NCBI GenBank assembly: GCA_019454045.1
Contig: SKCR01041535.1
Location: forward strand, 1-64,000
DNA: 64,000 nucleotides
Source of the DNA: Zanthoxylum bungeanum
Taxonomy: Eukaryota; Streptophyta; Magnoliopsida; Sapindales; Rutaceae
Direction of reading: 5' to 3'
The notes beneath the pieces are model-generated. The model was not told the DNA's origin and did no database searches. It saw nothing but the letters and a program-made list of their open reading frames with translations. The position numbers and the translations under genes were made by a program. Of the stretch, positions 36,480 to 48,618 are shown in pieces (the stretch's first letter is position 1; every line of letters starts with the position of its first letter).

Positions 36480-37276
36480 CCAGAAAAAAAGAAGGGAGAG
36501 GAGATCAGTCTATAGCTAAAAACTACTCAGGGCTGCCGTCTTAACTAAGAAGGTGGGTTCTAAAGTGCCCTAAGCAAAATCCAACAAGCCATAAGTCATT
36601 CCCTAGCAAACATTCAAAAAATAAGAAACAGGTTCACAACACACAAAAGGGAAGAGGTCGTTCAGAAGACTTACTGTTCTTTTCGGAAAGGCTAAAGGTT
36701 GTACAGTACAGTTTGCCCGTCCCTTATGTTCACAAGTCACAGCGGAGAGAGAGAAAAGAACTCGCGGTTGAGAGAAACTCCAAGAGCACTGAGTTGAACG
36801 AGTCACGATTGGAGCAGGGAAAAGTTTACAGGTAGGAAGGAGAATTTGCCAAAAAGAGTGCACAGTGGAAACCTCGTCTTCTTATAGTTATAATCAGGAC
36901 GCTCGTGGCCGTTGGATCGAAATAAGAAACCCGGATGAACGCCAAATGTCAACTGCAAAAGAGGTCTGCCAAAATTAAATAGACGGTTGAGATCAGCGCA
37001 CTGTTAAGGCGCCTCTACACGGTCGATTCGCTTTCTTTTTGGCGGGATCCTGACGGATGTTTGACAAGTGTCGAACTTAGAAGAAACCCTAAAGATGATT
37101 TGATGGGCATTTAAACAGACGTGACTGTTGCACGTCTCAAGAAAAGGCGTTTGAAAAGAGGCGACGGAACACTTTAATACCAGGTCGACCTCCAACAGAG
37201 TAAATCGGCACACCATCTTTATATAGTTCCCAGCACCAACTTGTACACTCGTTGGAACCGAGAACTAGGGGACAAA
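36480..37276 (+). other. Tat element region upstream of the 3' LTR, with polypurine tract
   Basis: No conserved ORF. It would hold the promoter and leader of the antisense ORF. The stretch 37259-37276 (CGAGAACTAGGGGACAAA) directly precedes the 3' LTR and is the likely polypurine tract. The equivalent GAGAACTATGGGACATA precedes the second Tat LTR at 60112. Confidence 0.7.
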
Positions 37277-37398
37277 TGTTGATGGTTTTTTCAGGCACTG
37301 ATATTTAAAGCAGCACGACGAATAGAAGGGTAATTCCCTGCTTGGGTGAGATCGTTAAAGCCAACCCGAACACTATTGCAATAAAAGAACAAGCACTT

Positions 37399-39560
37399 TG
37401 ACCGGCGTAAACACACACGTATAACGCAAGCGCACGTATCGTTCAAGTAGTATAATAATATCGATCCCACGAGGACTTAATTCCTACTGTTGTTATTAAT
37501 TATTGAATCTATTTATTTACAAATATCTAATTAAAGGGAGAATAGAATTGATTGCTTGATTGATTTGGTTGATTGAAGATTTGCTAAATAAATAAAAAGA
37601 TAAAAGAAAATACTAAGGAAAATAATAGACACAAAAATCTAAGGTTGTGATTTCTTTTAATATCATTTAAAAGATGAAGTGATTATTTTATGTTTGTGTA
37701 ATAAATCAGTTTACTAACCTGGAACACTAAATTATGTAAAAGCCTCTTCCGATGGTCAATTACAAATACCCAGTATAACCCAATTAAACCATATTCCTAT
37801 GTCAACCAAATTATCTGGATTCATTAAGGTTAAGTTCCAATTATGGCTACCCCCGCCCAACAGGTATATTCCTATCCTGCAAGGAAATCTATTAAAGGGT
37901 TATCTATCCTCAAGGAAGATCGTAGGCTATTAAGTCTAAGGCTGAAACCTAAAATCCCTATGTCTAGTTCATTTTAGATTTACCATTTCAATCTTATTGG
38001 TGATCAGACAACAAGAAGCATTAAGCTTAAGACTTAATAAATAAACTTTTAAATTACCCAACTATAAAATAATCCCTTATAAACCTGTGATATTAAAAGT
38101 CATCACAACCCCTAATTAACTAACACATAACTAGGACTATAAAAATAAAATACATAAAATAAAATGACATAAGGTAAAATGCTGAAAAGTAAATTACAAT
38201 AAAATAAAATGCTAAGGTAAAAGGAATTACTTTTACTACTACTAATTTAGATATCTCCCATAAAATAATATATAAACTTGTGTTGAATTTACCAACCGAC
38301 CAGTCTGGCGGTATCCAGATTAAGTCAAATTAAGTCCAACCAGCCATTAAGGCGGAACCAAAAATAAATTTACCAACCGACCAGTCTGGCGGTATCCTTG
38401 ATTAGTAAGGTTTAAACCAGATTTAAATTAAATTACCAACCGACCAATATAGCGGTATCCCTTATTAGTCAATATTTTAAATAGTTAATATATTATTTTT
38501 AAGGGAGATTAATCTAAATAGCAATAGTAAAATAATTACCTTTCACCCTAGCTGAAAAAGTTACTTCAACATGGTGAATAGTAAAAACTGTAAAAAGTAA
38601 AAAGTAAAAATTAAATTACTATTATTACAAAAAGTAATTAAAATTATTTACAAAACTAAAAGTTAAAAACTAAAAAAAATAAAAATTCTAGAGAGAGAAA
38701 ATCTCTCTAGAGAGAGAAATCAAGAGAGAGAAAAGGTCTATGAAAACTGAAAATTCGCGGCCTATTTATAGCAAAACAAATTTTACTGTTTGATCACTGT
38801 GCTCGAGTCGCGACGCTAAGGCGCTGCGCGTCGCGACGCTCAAATGTCGACGTGGCACAATGAGACGGCGACACGTAGCAAGGCGGCTGACTGTACATGC
38901 GACACGTGTCAAGGCGGCTAATTCTCAATTATTGTGATGACGTCATTGATGACGTGGCGATGACGTGGCGCTGACGTGGCGTAGGCGTGTGTTGCATTTG
39001 TCGGCACAATAGGATTGCGACACGTGGCGACACGTGGCAAGTTGTGATTGGCTGAGGCTGACGTGGCATGTTGACTCGGTTGACCTGCTAACGTGGACGA
39101 TGATGTGGCATGACACGTGGCAAGGTTGACTCGTTGACCGATGATGTGGCTGATGACGAGGCGACACGTGTCAAGTCTGAGTGTCGGCAGCATATGATGA
39201 TGACACGTGGCACGGCGCACGTTAGCAGATCGGCTGTGATGGTGACACGTGGCACGGCGCATTTTAGCAAAGTCAAACTTTTCAAATTGTTGACCGTTGA
39301 CCATGGCGCATTTTAGCAGAACCGGCACACGCTGGGCGTCGCGGCGCGCAGTGCTTCAGCGTCGCGACGCGCAGAAGACCAAAATATCCCTGTTGACGCA
39401 TTTTTGTCCGGTTTTGCCCCAAATTGCCTCCAGTGCTGTCCAAACTTTATTTATCTGCAAAATAACAATAAAACACATCAAAACGTTCATAAAACTCAAG
39501 AAACTATACAAAATATTAAGTTAAATGAGTGGGAAATAGTGATATAAATACCACTCATCA
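37399..39560 (-). mobile_element. Solo LTR related to the Athila-like LTRs
   Basis: 2162 bp. On the minus strand it begins TGATGAGTGG and ends GCCGGTCA, as do the LTRs at 23650 and 31088, but is clearly more diverged and longer. There is no internal region. The host Tat LTR reads AGCAC...CTTACGG across it; the TSD appears to be ACCTT, with one base lost on the left. The U3-side (38845-39256) has expanded ACGTGGC motifs, and it has three CCAACCGACCA...GCGGTATCC repeats instead of two. Confidence 0.85.
38845..39256. promoter_or_regulatory. Cluster of ACGTGGC (G-box/ABRE-like) and TTGAC motifs in an LTR
   Basis: In about 410 bases there are ten ACGTGGC and two ACGTGTC motifs, often as GACACGTGGCA, plus TTGACC/TTGACT motifs near 39070-39135 and more to 39300. 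ACGTGGC is the core of plant ABRE/G-box sites bound by bZIP factors, and TTGAC the core of WRKY-bound W-boxes (established knowledge). The related LTRs A and B have only two ACACGTGGC each. Regulation is inferred, not shown. Confidence 0.5.
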
Positions 39561-40663
39561 ACCTTACGGTTTCAAACCGACCACAACAGATATAGATCGA
39601 GCACTTTATGACCGGTAACCGAGCACTTTTGTTCAGATAACCGGGCACTATCAGGTCGACAGCAGCATTCACAGTACAAATGACTATCATGACCGACCTC
39701 ATGAAGACCGACCAGATGACGAGATATGCTCAAGAAGATGACACCATATTCTTGCGGATAAGATAAACAAGTTATCCTACTTTCACGAGGAAAAGTAATG
39801 AGTCAGAATCCAAAAAGGAATAAGAAAAATGAAGGCAATATTAGACTAGGAATCCTTACAAGATGAGAACACAGATTCGACCAGGAATTCTTATACAAAT
39901 AGGAGTCTGATTTCTGTACTATTATAAATAGAAGGGCAGAGTATGTGTAATGGGATGAGAATCATCAAGATCAGACGTGTAAACAAAAAGAGATCTGAAA
40001 AGCGTGTTTGAGTAATAAAAGTATCATCATTTTTGTTCCCGTGGACGTAGGTCGGACCAAGATCCGCCGAACCACGTTAAATCTCCTTGTTGATTGGTGC
40101 ATTTATCTGTCTTTTGCTAAGTTTGTTTTTGGTCCCCCATAACAAAACAAATTCACTATTGAGGGATGATTGTCTCGGGAGTAATATTCTCATATTACCC
40201 TGAAACCAAAATCAGCCGTCAACAAATATATATATAAAAGTATAAATTAAAGTCAAAATGGAAAAAACATAAATTAACTTTTAGTTATGTTATGTACTTG
40301 TGTTGAAGTTTGTTTATGATATGTAATGTGCTTGTGTTGAAACTTGAAAGTTCAAACTTACGTATTTTTATGTGTTTTGTAATTTTTAATTCAAACTTAT
40401 CACATTTCTAATATGTATTCAAGCTTGTTGTGATATTGTTAATACATAGTATTGAATAGTGGAGTTTAAAAAGGAAAAAAAAAAAGAAAAAAAAAAACAA
40501 TGGAGGAATGCTGGTTGCGGATCCCGAGTATACCCCGGCCCATTCCGAGTATACTCAGGTCCGGACTCAGATGTGTTTTCCTTGGTCCATATATGGACCC
40601 GAGCCGCCTTTAGTGTGTGCGGACCCGGGTCCGGATCTAGATTTTGCCATCCCTAAATATGAG

Positions 40664-41521
40664 AGGTAAAATATCAATCACAAAAGAATTTGAGATGAAT
40701 TCGGATCCTAAAACACATTATATATATTTTTCAAGTTTGAGATGTCGTTTTTGCCTATCGCAGTCCCATGGATTCTGCCCCACAATATTTTTTGGGCTAA
40801 TTTTTGGAATAAGAATATCAAAAGGAAACGTGAACCATATATAAAATAAAAAAGTGAGGAGGTAGATATGGAACATGAAAGCACCTGTTACACATTTTTC
40901 AAATCTAGTGTATAACATATATTATCAATTAGGATATATGGTTACAATATACGCCAATTAATATGAGTATTAAAATCATAATTTTGAACCACGATACTCA
41001 ATATATATATATATATTGAGTAACATAAACTGATAATATCAAAACACAAATAGTTCAGTTAACATTATATTATTATTCAATGTATTCATTCATGTCCACG
41101 TCCTATACGCACCAATATTCATCATGTTATAAAAATTATATATTACAAGTTTTAAAGTTTCAAATAATTACACTCTTTCCTCCACCATAATTACCCACCA
41201 AGGTTACATGTTTGAACCCAAAAATATTAGATTCTTCTCTATAAATAATTTTTTCCGGAGACCTTTTATAAAAAAAAAGTTTAGGATTGGGACCGGATGT
41301 TAAAATGATGAAATCTAAGTCATTTTTTGTTTTTTCAAATAACATTAGGGTTCCCACTGCTCTTATCCAATTGCACCAATTTCATTAACGAATTCATCTT
41401 CTTTGCTGTTGACCTGACCGCCCTCCCCGCCGCCAAATGCAAGCCAATCACTAAAACATGTCGGTTCACTGAGACTTGCATAAAGTGTTTGATGATTTTA
41501 AAGACACATCGTTAATTTGAA
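40664..41521. other. Intergenic, upstream of the UPF0203-type gene
   Basis: AT-rich with an (AT)n run near 40998. No element ends or coding region identified. The last 150-200 bases should contain the promoter and leader of the gene at 41522; no clear TATA box was singled out. Confidence 0.4.
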
Positions 41522-41989
41522 ATGGGGTTCAGTAAGAGAGAAAAGAACAGCTCCTCTGATTCTCTGTCAACATCGCCTTGTGCCCAGCTCAGAACTGCTT
41601 ACCACAACTGCTTCAACAGGTCTCAATTTTTCCTTTTAAGCATTTAGGGTTGTTAATAATCCATTTTAGCTAAGTGGCTAACTCTTTTATGTTGTGTTAC
41701 ATATGTGAGCAGGTGGTACTCTGAGAAATTTGTAAAGGGTCAGTGGGACAAAGAAGAATGTGTCTCTGAGTGGCAAAAATATAGAGCTTGCCTGACTGTG
41801 AGTTCCATTTTACTGATCTTGATTTCTAGTATTTCTTTGAGAATTATTTCACTTTTTAATGCTCTTTTATGATTGTTGCTATGCACTTTTTGACAGGAAC
41901 ATTTGGATGATAAGCATCTGAGTCGTTTCTTGGAAGCTGAAGGTGCTGTTGATTTGATCACTCCAGCTGATTTAAAAAAACCCAGTTGA
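41522..41989 (+). CDS. TRIAP1/Mdm35-like (UPF0203) small protein
   Basis: Three exons: 41522-41619, 41713-41797 and 41897-41989, all with GT-AG introns and compatible phases, giving 91 codons. The protein starts MGFSKREKNSSSDS and has twin Cys motifs: C-AQLRTAYHN-C (CX9C, exon 1) and C-VSEWQKYRA-C (exon 2), with WYSEKFVKGQWDKEEC between. This is the UPF0203/TRIAP1 family; Mdm35/TRIAP1 proteins act in the mitochondrial intermembrane space as chaperones of PRELI-type lipid carriers (family knowledge). A run of seven A near 41974 puts the frame into an early TGA; with six A the frame would continue 10 codons further to a TAA at about 42015. So the C-terminus may be shortened by a slip or a sequence error. 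Confidence 0.85.
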
Positions 41990-44047
41990 TGGTGCTACCA
42001 CTGGAGTGTCTTCGTAATATTTATTCTTTCAAAAGGAGGTGTGTTTTGCTCTCCCTAAATGAATCATGTGTATTAAATTTTATCATATCAAATTTGATTG
42101 GCTGATGCAAGTTTTCTAGTGGAGTATATTTCAAATTTTTTTTTTAATATATATATATATAGCAATGGTGAGTGTTTCAAAAATAAATTGAGGTGTGATT
42201 ATAGAACTTAGGGAGCAATCGAACCACATGTTTAGAGAACACCAACATGTTTCATTAATCGAGTGATTCAATATATTAGTGGCAAGTGATTCAATGATTG
42301 ATGGCAACATTAAATTAAAATTTTCTAATGTAATTCACTTGGTATTTTGTCATGGCATTCTGGTTTATGTGCAAACCATTGCATTGTGAAGTTTCAATCC
42401 TTTTACTCACATTATGCACTTTTGTAAGGTGATTCTGTATAATGCATGGACTCGAATGCATCTTACTTCCATCTAATAGCTCAATCTTTTGCCCAAACTC
42501 ATTCAAGTCCGTAGCCTTCTTCACACGCTGCCACACAATGTTTTTCATGTGTATTACATTAGGTAGTTTAGAAGTGGAAAAGTGTTATATATGATGAAGA
42601 TTGAGCCACCACATTAGAAAAATATACAAAATTAATGTGTTGTGGTTCTAGGTGAAAGGTATATATCAAAGGAGACGTGTCCTTGGTCTAGTGCACAAGC
42701 TCTTGCCCCTAGTAGACTAGAAGTAATAAGTGAAGCTGCTTTAGGATTTAGATAGTGACTTTAAGGTCAATGGGTGTGGTCTGAGGCTAAATCTCTTTAT
42801 CTTTACTGCCCATATGTTCTTATGTTACGGTTTGAGTTCCACATCTTCTTTCTGCAAGTTTCCATGGTAGCAAGGCCTTGAATTGTGTGTTTTAAAAGAC
42901 ACCTGTACAGTTAAAGAGTTTAATTTTTATTATTTGTTGCAAATGGTATTATCTTAATTGAGTTCATAACTAGTATTGAGACCTGAAAGTGTTACCAAAA
43001 CCCTGAAGTTCTTGAACATTATTGTATATTCTTGTATCCCAAAGAAAAGTACAGTTTTAAGTGGTTCTACAATTAAGGGATCACCATGTCAACCTGAATA
43101 ATGAGAGTAGTTAAGATGAATGTAGCACTTTATTAACTTGACAAAACCTAAGCTCCTAACTCGCATTTTTGACTGTATGTAGGAGAGGCAATTTTCTTAA
43201 AATGATGGGAACTTTAATCAACTAGAAATAGCGGTAGTGAATTTCTTCAGGCAATCATCATATCTACTCGATCAAAGCTGATTTAAAAGGCTGGCTGCTG
43301 ACTGTGACCATATTTTATTCTCTAGTTCACCGACTCTTTGTTGATGACCCAGGTTGTAACTTTCTTACAGCTTGTACTATATGGATTATTTTGATTTTTA
43401 GAAAGTTTTGTTATTATAGTTGCAGAAGGAAAGTTGATGCTGAATTACTTAATGGGTTCTTTGGATATATGGGCAATAACGTTGAAGTCCCTTGGTTTCG
43501 TGGAGTGTGATGTGATGAAAATTAGTCGATAGTCATTGTTTGCTATGGTAGATTTTTTTGATGTGATTATCTTATTTACGGAAAGTTTCCACAAACTGAA
43601 TCATTTCTTGAAATCTCAATGTCAGAGACAGAAAAAATAATCTGGAAAATGGTGAATCATTTCTTGAAATCTCAATGCCAGACAGAAAAAATAATCTGGA
43701 AAATGGTGAGTCCAGGATTTGCTAGTAAATATTTTGATTCATGCAACATGTCATCTTCCTAGAGATGGTTTATTTAGCATGGGAGAGAATCCATGGAAAG
43801 AGGAGAAAAATGAAGAAACAAAAACACGGATGCGTATCATCATTCGGTGTGATGTATATCACAGCTTCACAGGGTTCTACCCTTAATTTGATGATCAATT
43901 CATACAGATCCCGACAATTTATATTAATACACTTCCAATCCAGAACACAAGCCTTAAATGTCTTCTAAAATGCCAATTATATTACCATATAATTTCCAGC
44001 TTTGCTGCAAGAATGTGTTATTTCAACTGATTCAGTAGTAGTTTAGT
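41990..44047. other. Intergenic region, no gene recognised
   Basis: It contains the 3' flank of the UPF0203-type gene, an (AT)n run near 42153, and a 55-bp direct duplication at 43598-43707. Several short open frames (42315-42548, 43304-43510, 43741-43968) show no domain or splice support. Confidence 0.45.
43598..43707. repeat. Tandem duplication of about 55 bp
   Basis: GAATCATTTCTTGAAATCTC, then AATG(T/C)CAG, then CAGAAAAAATAATCTGGAAA and ATGGT occur twice in direct succession. The second copy has lost a GA pair. Confidence 0.85.
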
Positions 44048-45015
44048 TCATTTCTTTTTGAATAGGAAAAGAGCAACCATCCATTCTTTTCCATTGTTGT
44101 ATCCGAAGAGTTCTTCCAGAGCAATAAACATTGTTCTCCAGTAAACAGTCCACTTAAAAGCTTCATCCTTGCATAGCTTGCTTCCATTATTGGCCTCATT
44201 AAAACCAAGTTCTTATCCATTCTTTTGAACCACTCTTCACTGAAAGAAAATATGCTGTTTAGTGTCATCTGGAAGAAATTTTAACCACCACTAATGCTAT
44301 AGAATGATTTAAATTTAACTGACCTTGTTTGTGCATAATGCTTCCCATTCAAAAGCCAAAGATCAACAACAGAAACATCATCCTGCACACAGAGAATCAT
44401 TAAAAAGCAGAAAGTAGGTAAAGAGGGAGAGAAAGTAAAATCTCAAAGTTCGGAAAGCAAAATATAAAAAACCACTGGAAAAAAAAAAAAAAAGAAACAG
44501 ATTAGCCGATGCCATCGTAGATCCGCAGTAAGTAGAAGTACTTAGAATCCAGTCATCTTCATATGTTTCCTGTGTTTAGAACAAAGGGCAGTTACTATCT
44601 GATGATTATCAAAACTAAGAGCCTGATATACAAAAGCAATTTCACTAAAAACAAAAAGGTATCGATGTCAATCATGTGAGACCAGAAAATAAAATCAGGC
44701 AATACATCAAAGCGATAGGCAAATACTTTGTGATAGGCAAATCAAATCAAATCAGGCAATACTTCAAAGTGATAGGCAAATGCTTTGTGGCAGAAACGAT
44801 GAACAGAAAGAAGGGTGTCTTCTTTCATCCACATAGATATCTTCTTGAGAAGATCCCTATAGTTCTTCATATGCTGTTAAAAGATTATAATCTGATTGTT
44901 AAACGAAATAGTAAAGAAGATTGTAGCAGTAGGATAGCATGAGAAGGCTTGACCTCAAACATTCGATGGAGTATATTCTGTCGTAGGATGCTTCCATCTC
45001 AAATGTGCTGATATC

Positions 45016-45827
45016 TGTTGGAAAAATGCTTATGCATAAGCATTTTGAGGCTCAATTTTAAGCATGGTCCACTTCGTGTTAGTGGTTGTTATTGAATGAT
45101 TCGGATACTCCTCCGTGAGTACTTCGAAATGGTATATCATATGCTTAAAATGGTGCTTGGGTGAATGAGAAATTGTTGCTCAAAGTTCACCCATTGGTGT
45201 GGAAAATAAAGAAAATTAAGCTTGTCCCATAAGGGAAAGCTATAGAGTGAATATTATGCTTATATATGATTGCTCATATGTAGATGGGTAAGAGTATAAG
45301 GATAGAGGCTCTCTCTACGTGCGCGGGGGGGGGGGGGGGGGGGGTGCAAATCAAATCCGAATCAAGCTTGGCTCGTGTGCACCCGCGTGTCCTGCGTACA
45401 CGAATGCCGGACCAAATTGAGCGGGCCTGGCCCAGCCAATTTTTGGATGTCTCTTTATTAGAAAATTGTCATTACGAAAATCTTTTGAGAGAGAGTTCAA
45501 GCACATCAGTTGTTCGTTGAAGTCGGACTTGGTGGTGCCCAATTTCGTCTATTTTTCCGTTGCATCCTGGGAAACAGACGTCTCGCGCTCTACTGCACCG
45601 ATCGGTAGGGGACGAATTTGTTTTAAGGAGATTGTTGCCACATCAACAAGCCTCGGAATTCTTCCTGTTGCTGATCCGTGCCTTATTCTCAACTCACTGC
45701 CTGCAATTGTCTTCTATTTTATTTCTATGTTGATTACTGTATCATTTTGTTAATTGTACTTTTGTGTTCAGTTTACTGTCTGTTCAAAGTCCGTTGTAAG
45801 AACACAGTAAACAAATAAGTTGTAATA
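45016..45827 (+). repeat. Copia 5' LTR (812 bp)
   Basis: It has a 20-base G run at 45325-45344, TATATATGA near 45260 as a possible TATA box, and an open frame across its right half that is repeated in the 3' LTR. It ends ...AACAAATAAGTTGTAATA. Confidence 0.92.
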
Positions 45828-45855
45828 GTCTTAAAACAAATTTCGCTCTGTGGAT

Positions 45856-47069
45856 ATGGAAAACAGTCCAAACACAGTAGATGTTCTGGCAGCCCCTGTG
45901 GTTGGGCAGAATATTGTGGCAGCCCCCGTGGCTGGCCAAAGTGCAGTGGCAGCCTCTTCGGCTGGCCAACTTGCTTCAGCCTCTGGGCCTAATATGGCAG
46001 CCGCTGTGGCTAGCCAAGGTGTTGCAGCCTCTGTGGCTAGACAACCTGTTGGACATGTGAGCCATGTCAATACTGCTGCAGAAAAACCTGAAAAATTCAG
46101 TGGACAGAATTTTAAACGGTGGCAACAGAAAATGTTTTTCTACTTGACCACTTTGAACCTTGCGAGGTTTCTAAAGGAAGATGCTCCTGAACCCGTGGAG
46201 GGTGAGATTGATATCCAAGTGATCACTGCGATCGATGCTTGGAAACATTCTGAATTCCTATGTAGGAATTATGTGCTAAATGGGCTGAGTGATTCCTTGT
46301 ACAGTGTGTATGCCGGGATGAAAACAGCAAAAGGGCTTTGGGAATCTTTAGACCGAAATATAAAACTGAGGATGCCGGTACTAAGAAATTTGTCGTAGGC
46401 CGTTTCCTAGATTTTAAGATGATTGATTCCAAAACTGTGTTAAGTCAAGTACAAGAATTGCAAATTATTCTAGCAGAAATTCATGCTGAGGGGATGGTTT
46501 TAAGTGAAACATTCCAAGTAGCCTCGATAATTGAAAAACTACCACCTGGTTGGAAAGATTTCAAGAATTATCTAAAGCATAAGCGAAAAGAAATGAGCAT
46601 TGAAGACTTGGTTCTTAAGCTTAGAATTGAGGAAGATTACAGAGTATCTGACAAGAGGGGAATAACTCATGAGGCCAAAGTAAATGTTGTTGAACATGGC
46701 CATAAGAACAAGAACCTCAAGAAAAAAGGGTCAAAAATGGGCCCTCAAGGAGGAGTTTCCAAGAAATTCAAATTTCAAGGAAAATGCTTCAATTGTGACA
46801 AAATGGGTCACAAGTCTTCTGAGTGCAGACTGCCGAAGAAGAAAAAGAATCAAGAGGCTAATGTGATGGAAAACATGACTCAAGATGTTTCAGACATTAA
46901 CCTTTCAGCTGTGGTTTCTGAGGTGAATCTGGTGGGTTCTAACCCAAGAGAGTGGGGATTGACACTGGTGCCACTCGACATGTGTGCTCGGACAAGAGCA
47001 TGTTTTCTTCATTTGAGCTACTGGTTGGAATGGGGAAAAATTATACATGGGAAATTCAGCAACATCTGA
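45856..47069 (+). pseudogene. Copia Gag and start of protease
   Basis: The ATG at 45856 opens a frame with an Ala/Val/Gly-rich repeat (four VGQ/AGQ units, PVVGQ and AGQ) and then the Gag core ([33 protein letters not shown]). A one-base change near 46350 moves it to the frame that ends at 47069. That frame has [30 protein letters not shown] and a CCHC knuckle ([14 protein letters not shown], about 46787-46830). The protease active site DTGAT follows near 46963 in a neighbouring frame. The protein packages RNA; this copy is broken. Confidence 0.86.
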
Positions 47070-47108
47070 GATTGAAGGTCAAGGCAAGGTGATTCTGAAG
47101 ATGACCTC

Positions 47109-48618
47109 TTGAAAGAGTTGACTTTGAACAACGTTCTGTATGTACCAGAAATACGGAAGAATCTTGTGTCTGGATCACTTCTGAACAAGCATGGATTCCG
47201 GATGGTGTTCGAGTCTGATAAAGTAGTTTTAACTAAAAATGGGATGTATGTGGGAAAAGGGTATGTAACTGATGGGCTCTTTAAGCTCAATGTAATGGTT
47301 GTTAAACCTAAGAATATCAATAAAGCTAGTTCTTCTGCTTATATTGTTGAGTACTCTAATCTATGGCATGGTAGATTAGGACATGTTAATTTTAATTCAT
47401 TACGGAAACTAATTAACATGAACCACATTCCAAATTTTAAAATTGATAACAAACATAAGTGTGATACTTGTGTTGAGGCAAAACTAACTAGATCATCTTT
47501 TCATAGTATTGAAAGAAACTCTGAACCACTTGATCTTATTCATACCGATGTATGTGATTTTAATTCAATACAATCGAGAGGCGGTAATAAATATTTTATT
47601 ACCTTTATTGATGATTGCACTAGATTTTGCTATGTGTATTTGATGAAAAGCAAGGACGAAGCTATAGAGAAATTTATTCTCTATAAGAATGAAGTTGAGA
47701 ATCAACTGAACAAAAGAAAAGAATTAAGGAGTTGAGAAGTGATCGTGGTGGTGAGTATGTTTTCCCTTTTGAATCACTTTGTGAACAAAATGGAATCATA
47801 CATCAAACCACAGCTCCTTATTCACCTCAATCCAATGGGATTGCAGAACGGAAGAATCGTACCTTGAAAGAGATGATGAACGCTATGTTAATTAGCTCTG
47901 GCTTACCTCAGAATATGTGGGGAGAAGCTGTTTTATCAGCTAATTACCTTTTAAATAAGGTACCACGGAAAGATGCAGGGAAAACTCCTTATGAGATGTG
48001 GAAAGGAAGATCACCTTCCTACAAATTTCTAATGATGTGTGTGGGTGTCTTGCCAAGGTAGTTATTCCTCCACCTAAAAAGGTGAGAATAGGACCAAAAA
48101 CTGTTGATTGTATTTTCATAGGATATGCACATAACAGTAATGCTTATCGATTTCTTGTGCATGAGTCTAATATACCAGATATTCACAAGAATACGATAAT
48201 GGAGTCGAGGAATGCATCCTTTTTCGAACACGTTTTTCCTTGTAAAACTATTTCGAATTCAAATGTACACAAACGGGTACATGAGACTATCATTGAAGAT
48301 AGTCAGGACCGAGAACAAATAAATGTTCCGGAGGATCAACAAGTTGTTGAACTTGAACCAAGACGTAGCAAAAGAGCTAGAACGGAAAAATCATTTGGTC
48401 CAGATTTTTTGACATTTTTGCTAGAAAATGATCCTCAAAGCTATAACGAAGCTGTAAGGTCAGCTGATGGTGCTTTGTGGAAAGATGCCATCAATAGTGA
48501 AATTGAATCCATCTTACAAAATCACACCTGGGAGTTAGTGGATCTTCCTCCAGGATGTAAACCTTTAGGATCCAAGTGGATTTTCAAGAAGAAAAATGAA
48601 AGCAGATGGATCAATTGA
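47109..48618 (+). pseudogene. Copia protease end and integrase
   Basis: The frame 47109-47735 begins in the protease tail (NNVLYVPEIRKNLVSGSLL). It continues with the GAG-pre-integrase HX3H and CX2C zinc region (LWHGRLGHVNFNSL, CDTCVEAK) and the first catalytic Asp in HTDVCDF. A frameshift in an A-rich run near 47720 precedes 47732-48061, with the second Asp in RSDRGGEY and Glu in SNGIAERKN. Another shift near 48045 leads to VRIGPKTVDCIFIGYAHNS, typical of the region just after the core. It ends in the linker (RRSKRART) into RT at 48618. Confidence 0.88.

Larger units (their letters stand above)
16554..40224 (+). mobile_element. Tat-lineage Ty3/gypsy LTR retrotransposon with nested insertions
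   Basis: LTRs start TGTTGATGGT and end CAGCCGTCAACA; the 5-bp TSD AATAT is exact (16549-16553, 40225-40229). The internal order is gag, protease, RT, RNase H, a second RNase H of archaeal type, integrase, a repeat-rich non-coding tract and an antisense coding region. The second RNase H and the antisense ORF are hallmarks of Tat/Ogre-type elements. Two later insertions lie inside: an Athila-like element (23650-32820) and a solo LTR in the 3' LTR (37399-39560). Without these and their target duplications the element is about 12.3 kb. All coding parts carry frameshifts or stops. Confidence 0.92.
37277..40224 (+). repeat. Tat element 3' LTR, interrupted by a solo LTR
   Basis: It starts TGTTGATGGTTTTTTCAGGC and ends CAGCCGTCAACA. 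Without the inserted solo LTR it is about 780 bp and agrees closely with the 5' LTR, apart from lacking the 145-bp duplication found there. Confidence 0.9.
16363..40655. mobile_element. hAT-type MITE split by a 23.7-kb retrotransposon
   Basis: The left piece is 16363-16553 and the right piece 40230-40655. Ends are TAGGGATGTCAAAA and, inverted, TAGGGATGGCAAAA. The outer 8-mers AATATGAG (16355-16362) and AATATGAG (40656-40663) are identical although 24 kb apart. The subterminal regions are built of CCGGACCC and GGATCCG permutations. Removing the retrotransposon and one AATAT restores a MITE of about 610 bp with no coding capacity. The insertion at 16554-40224 is therefore younger than the MITE. 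Confidence 0.87.

Noticed and set aside
42670..42720. TGGTCTAGTGCACAAGC as a tRNA-like A box of a SINE
   Set aside because: No B box at the right distance, and no poly-A or target duplication could be seen.
45284..45753. ORFs across the Copia LTR, repeated in the other LTR
   Set aside because: They cover the G run and regulatory part of the LTR; the conservation is explained by LTR identity.
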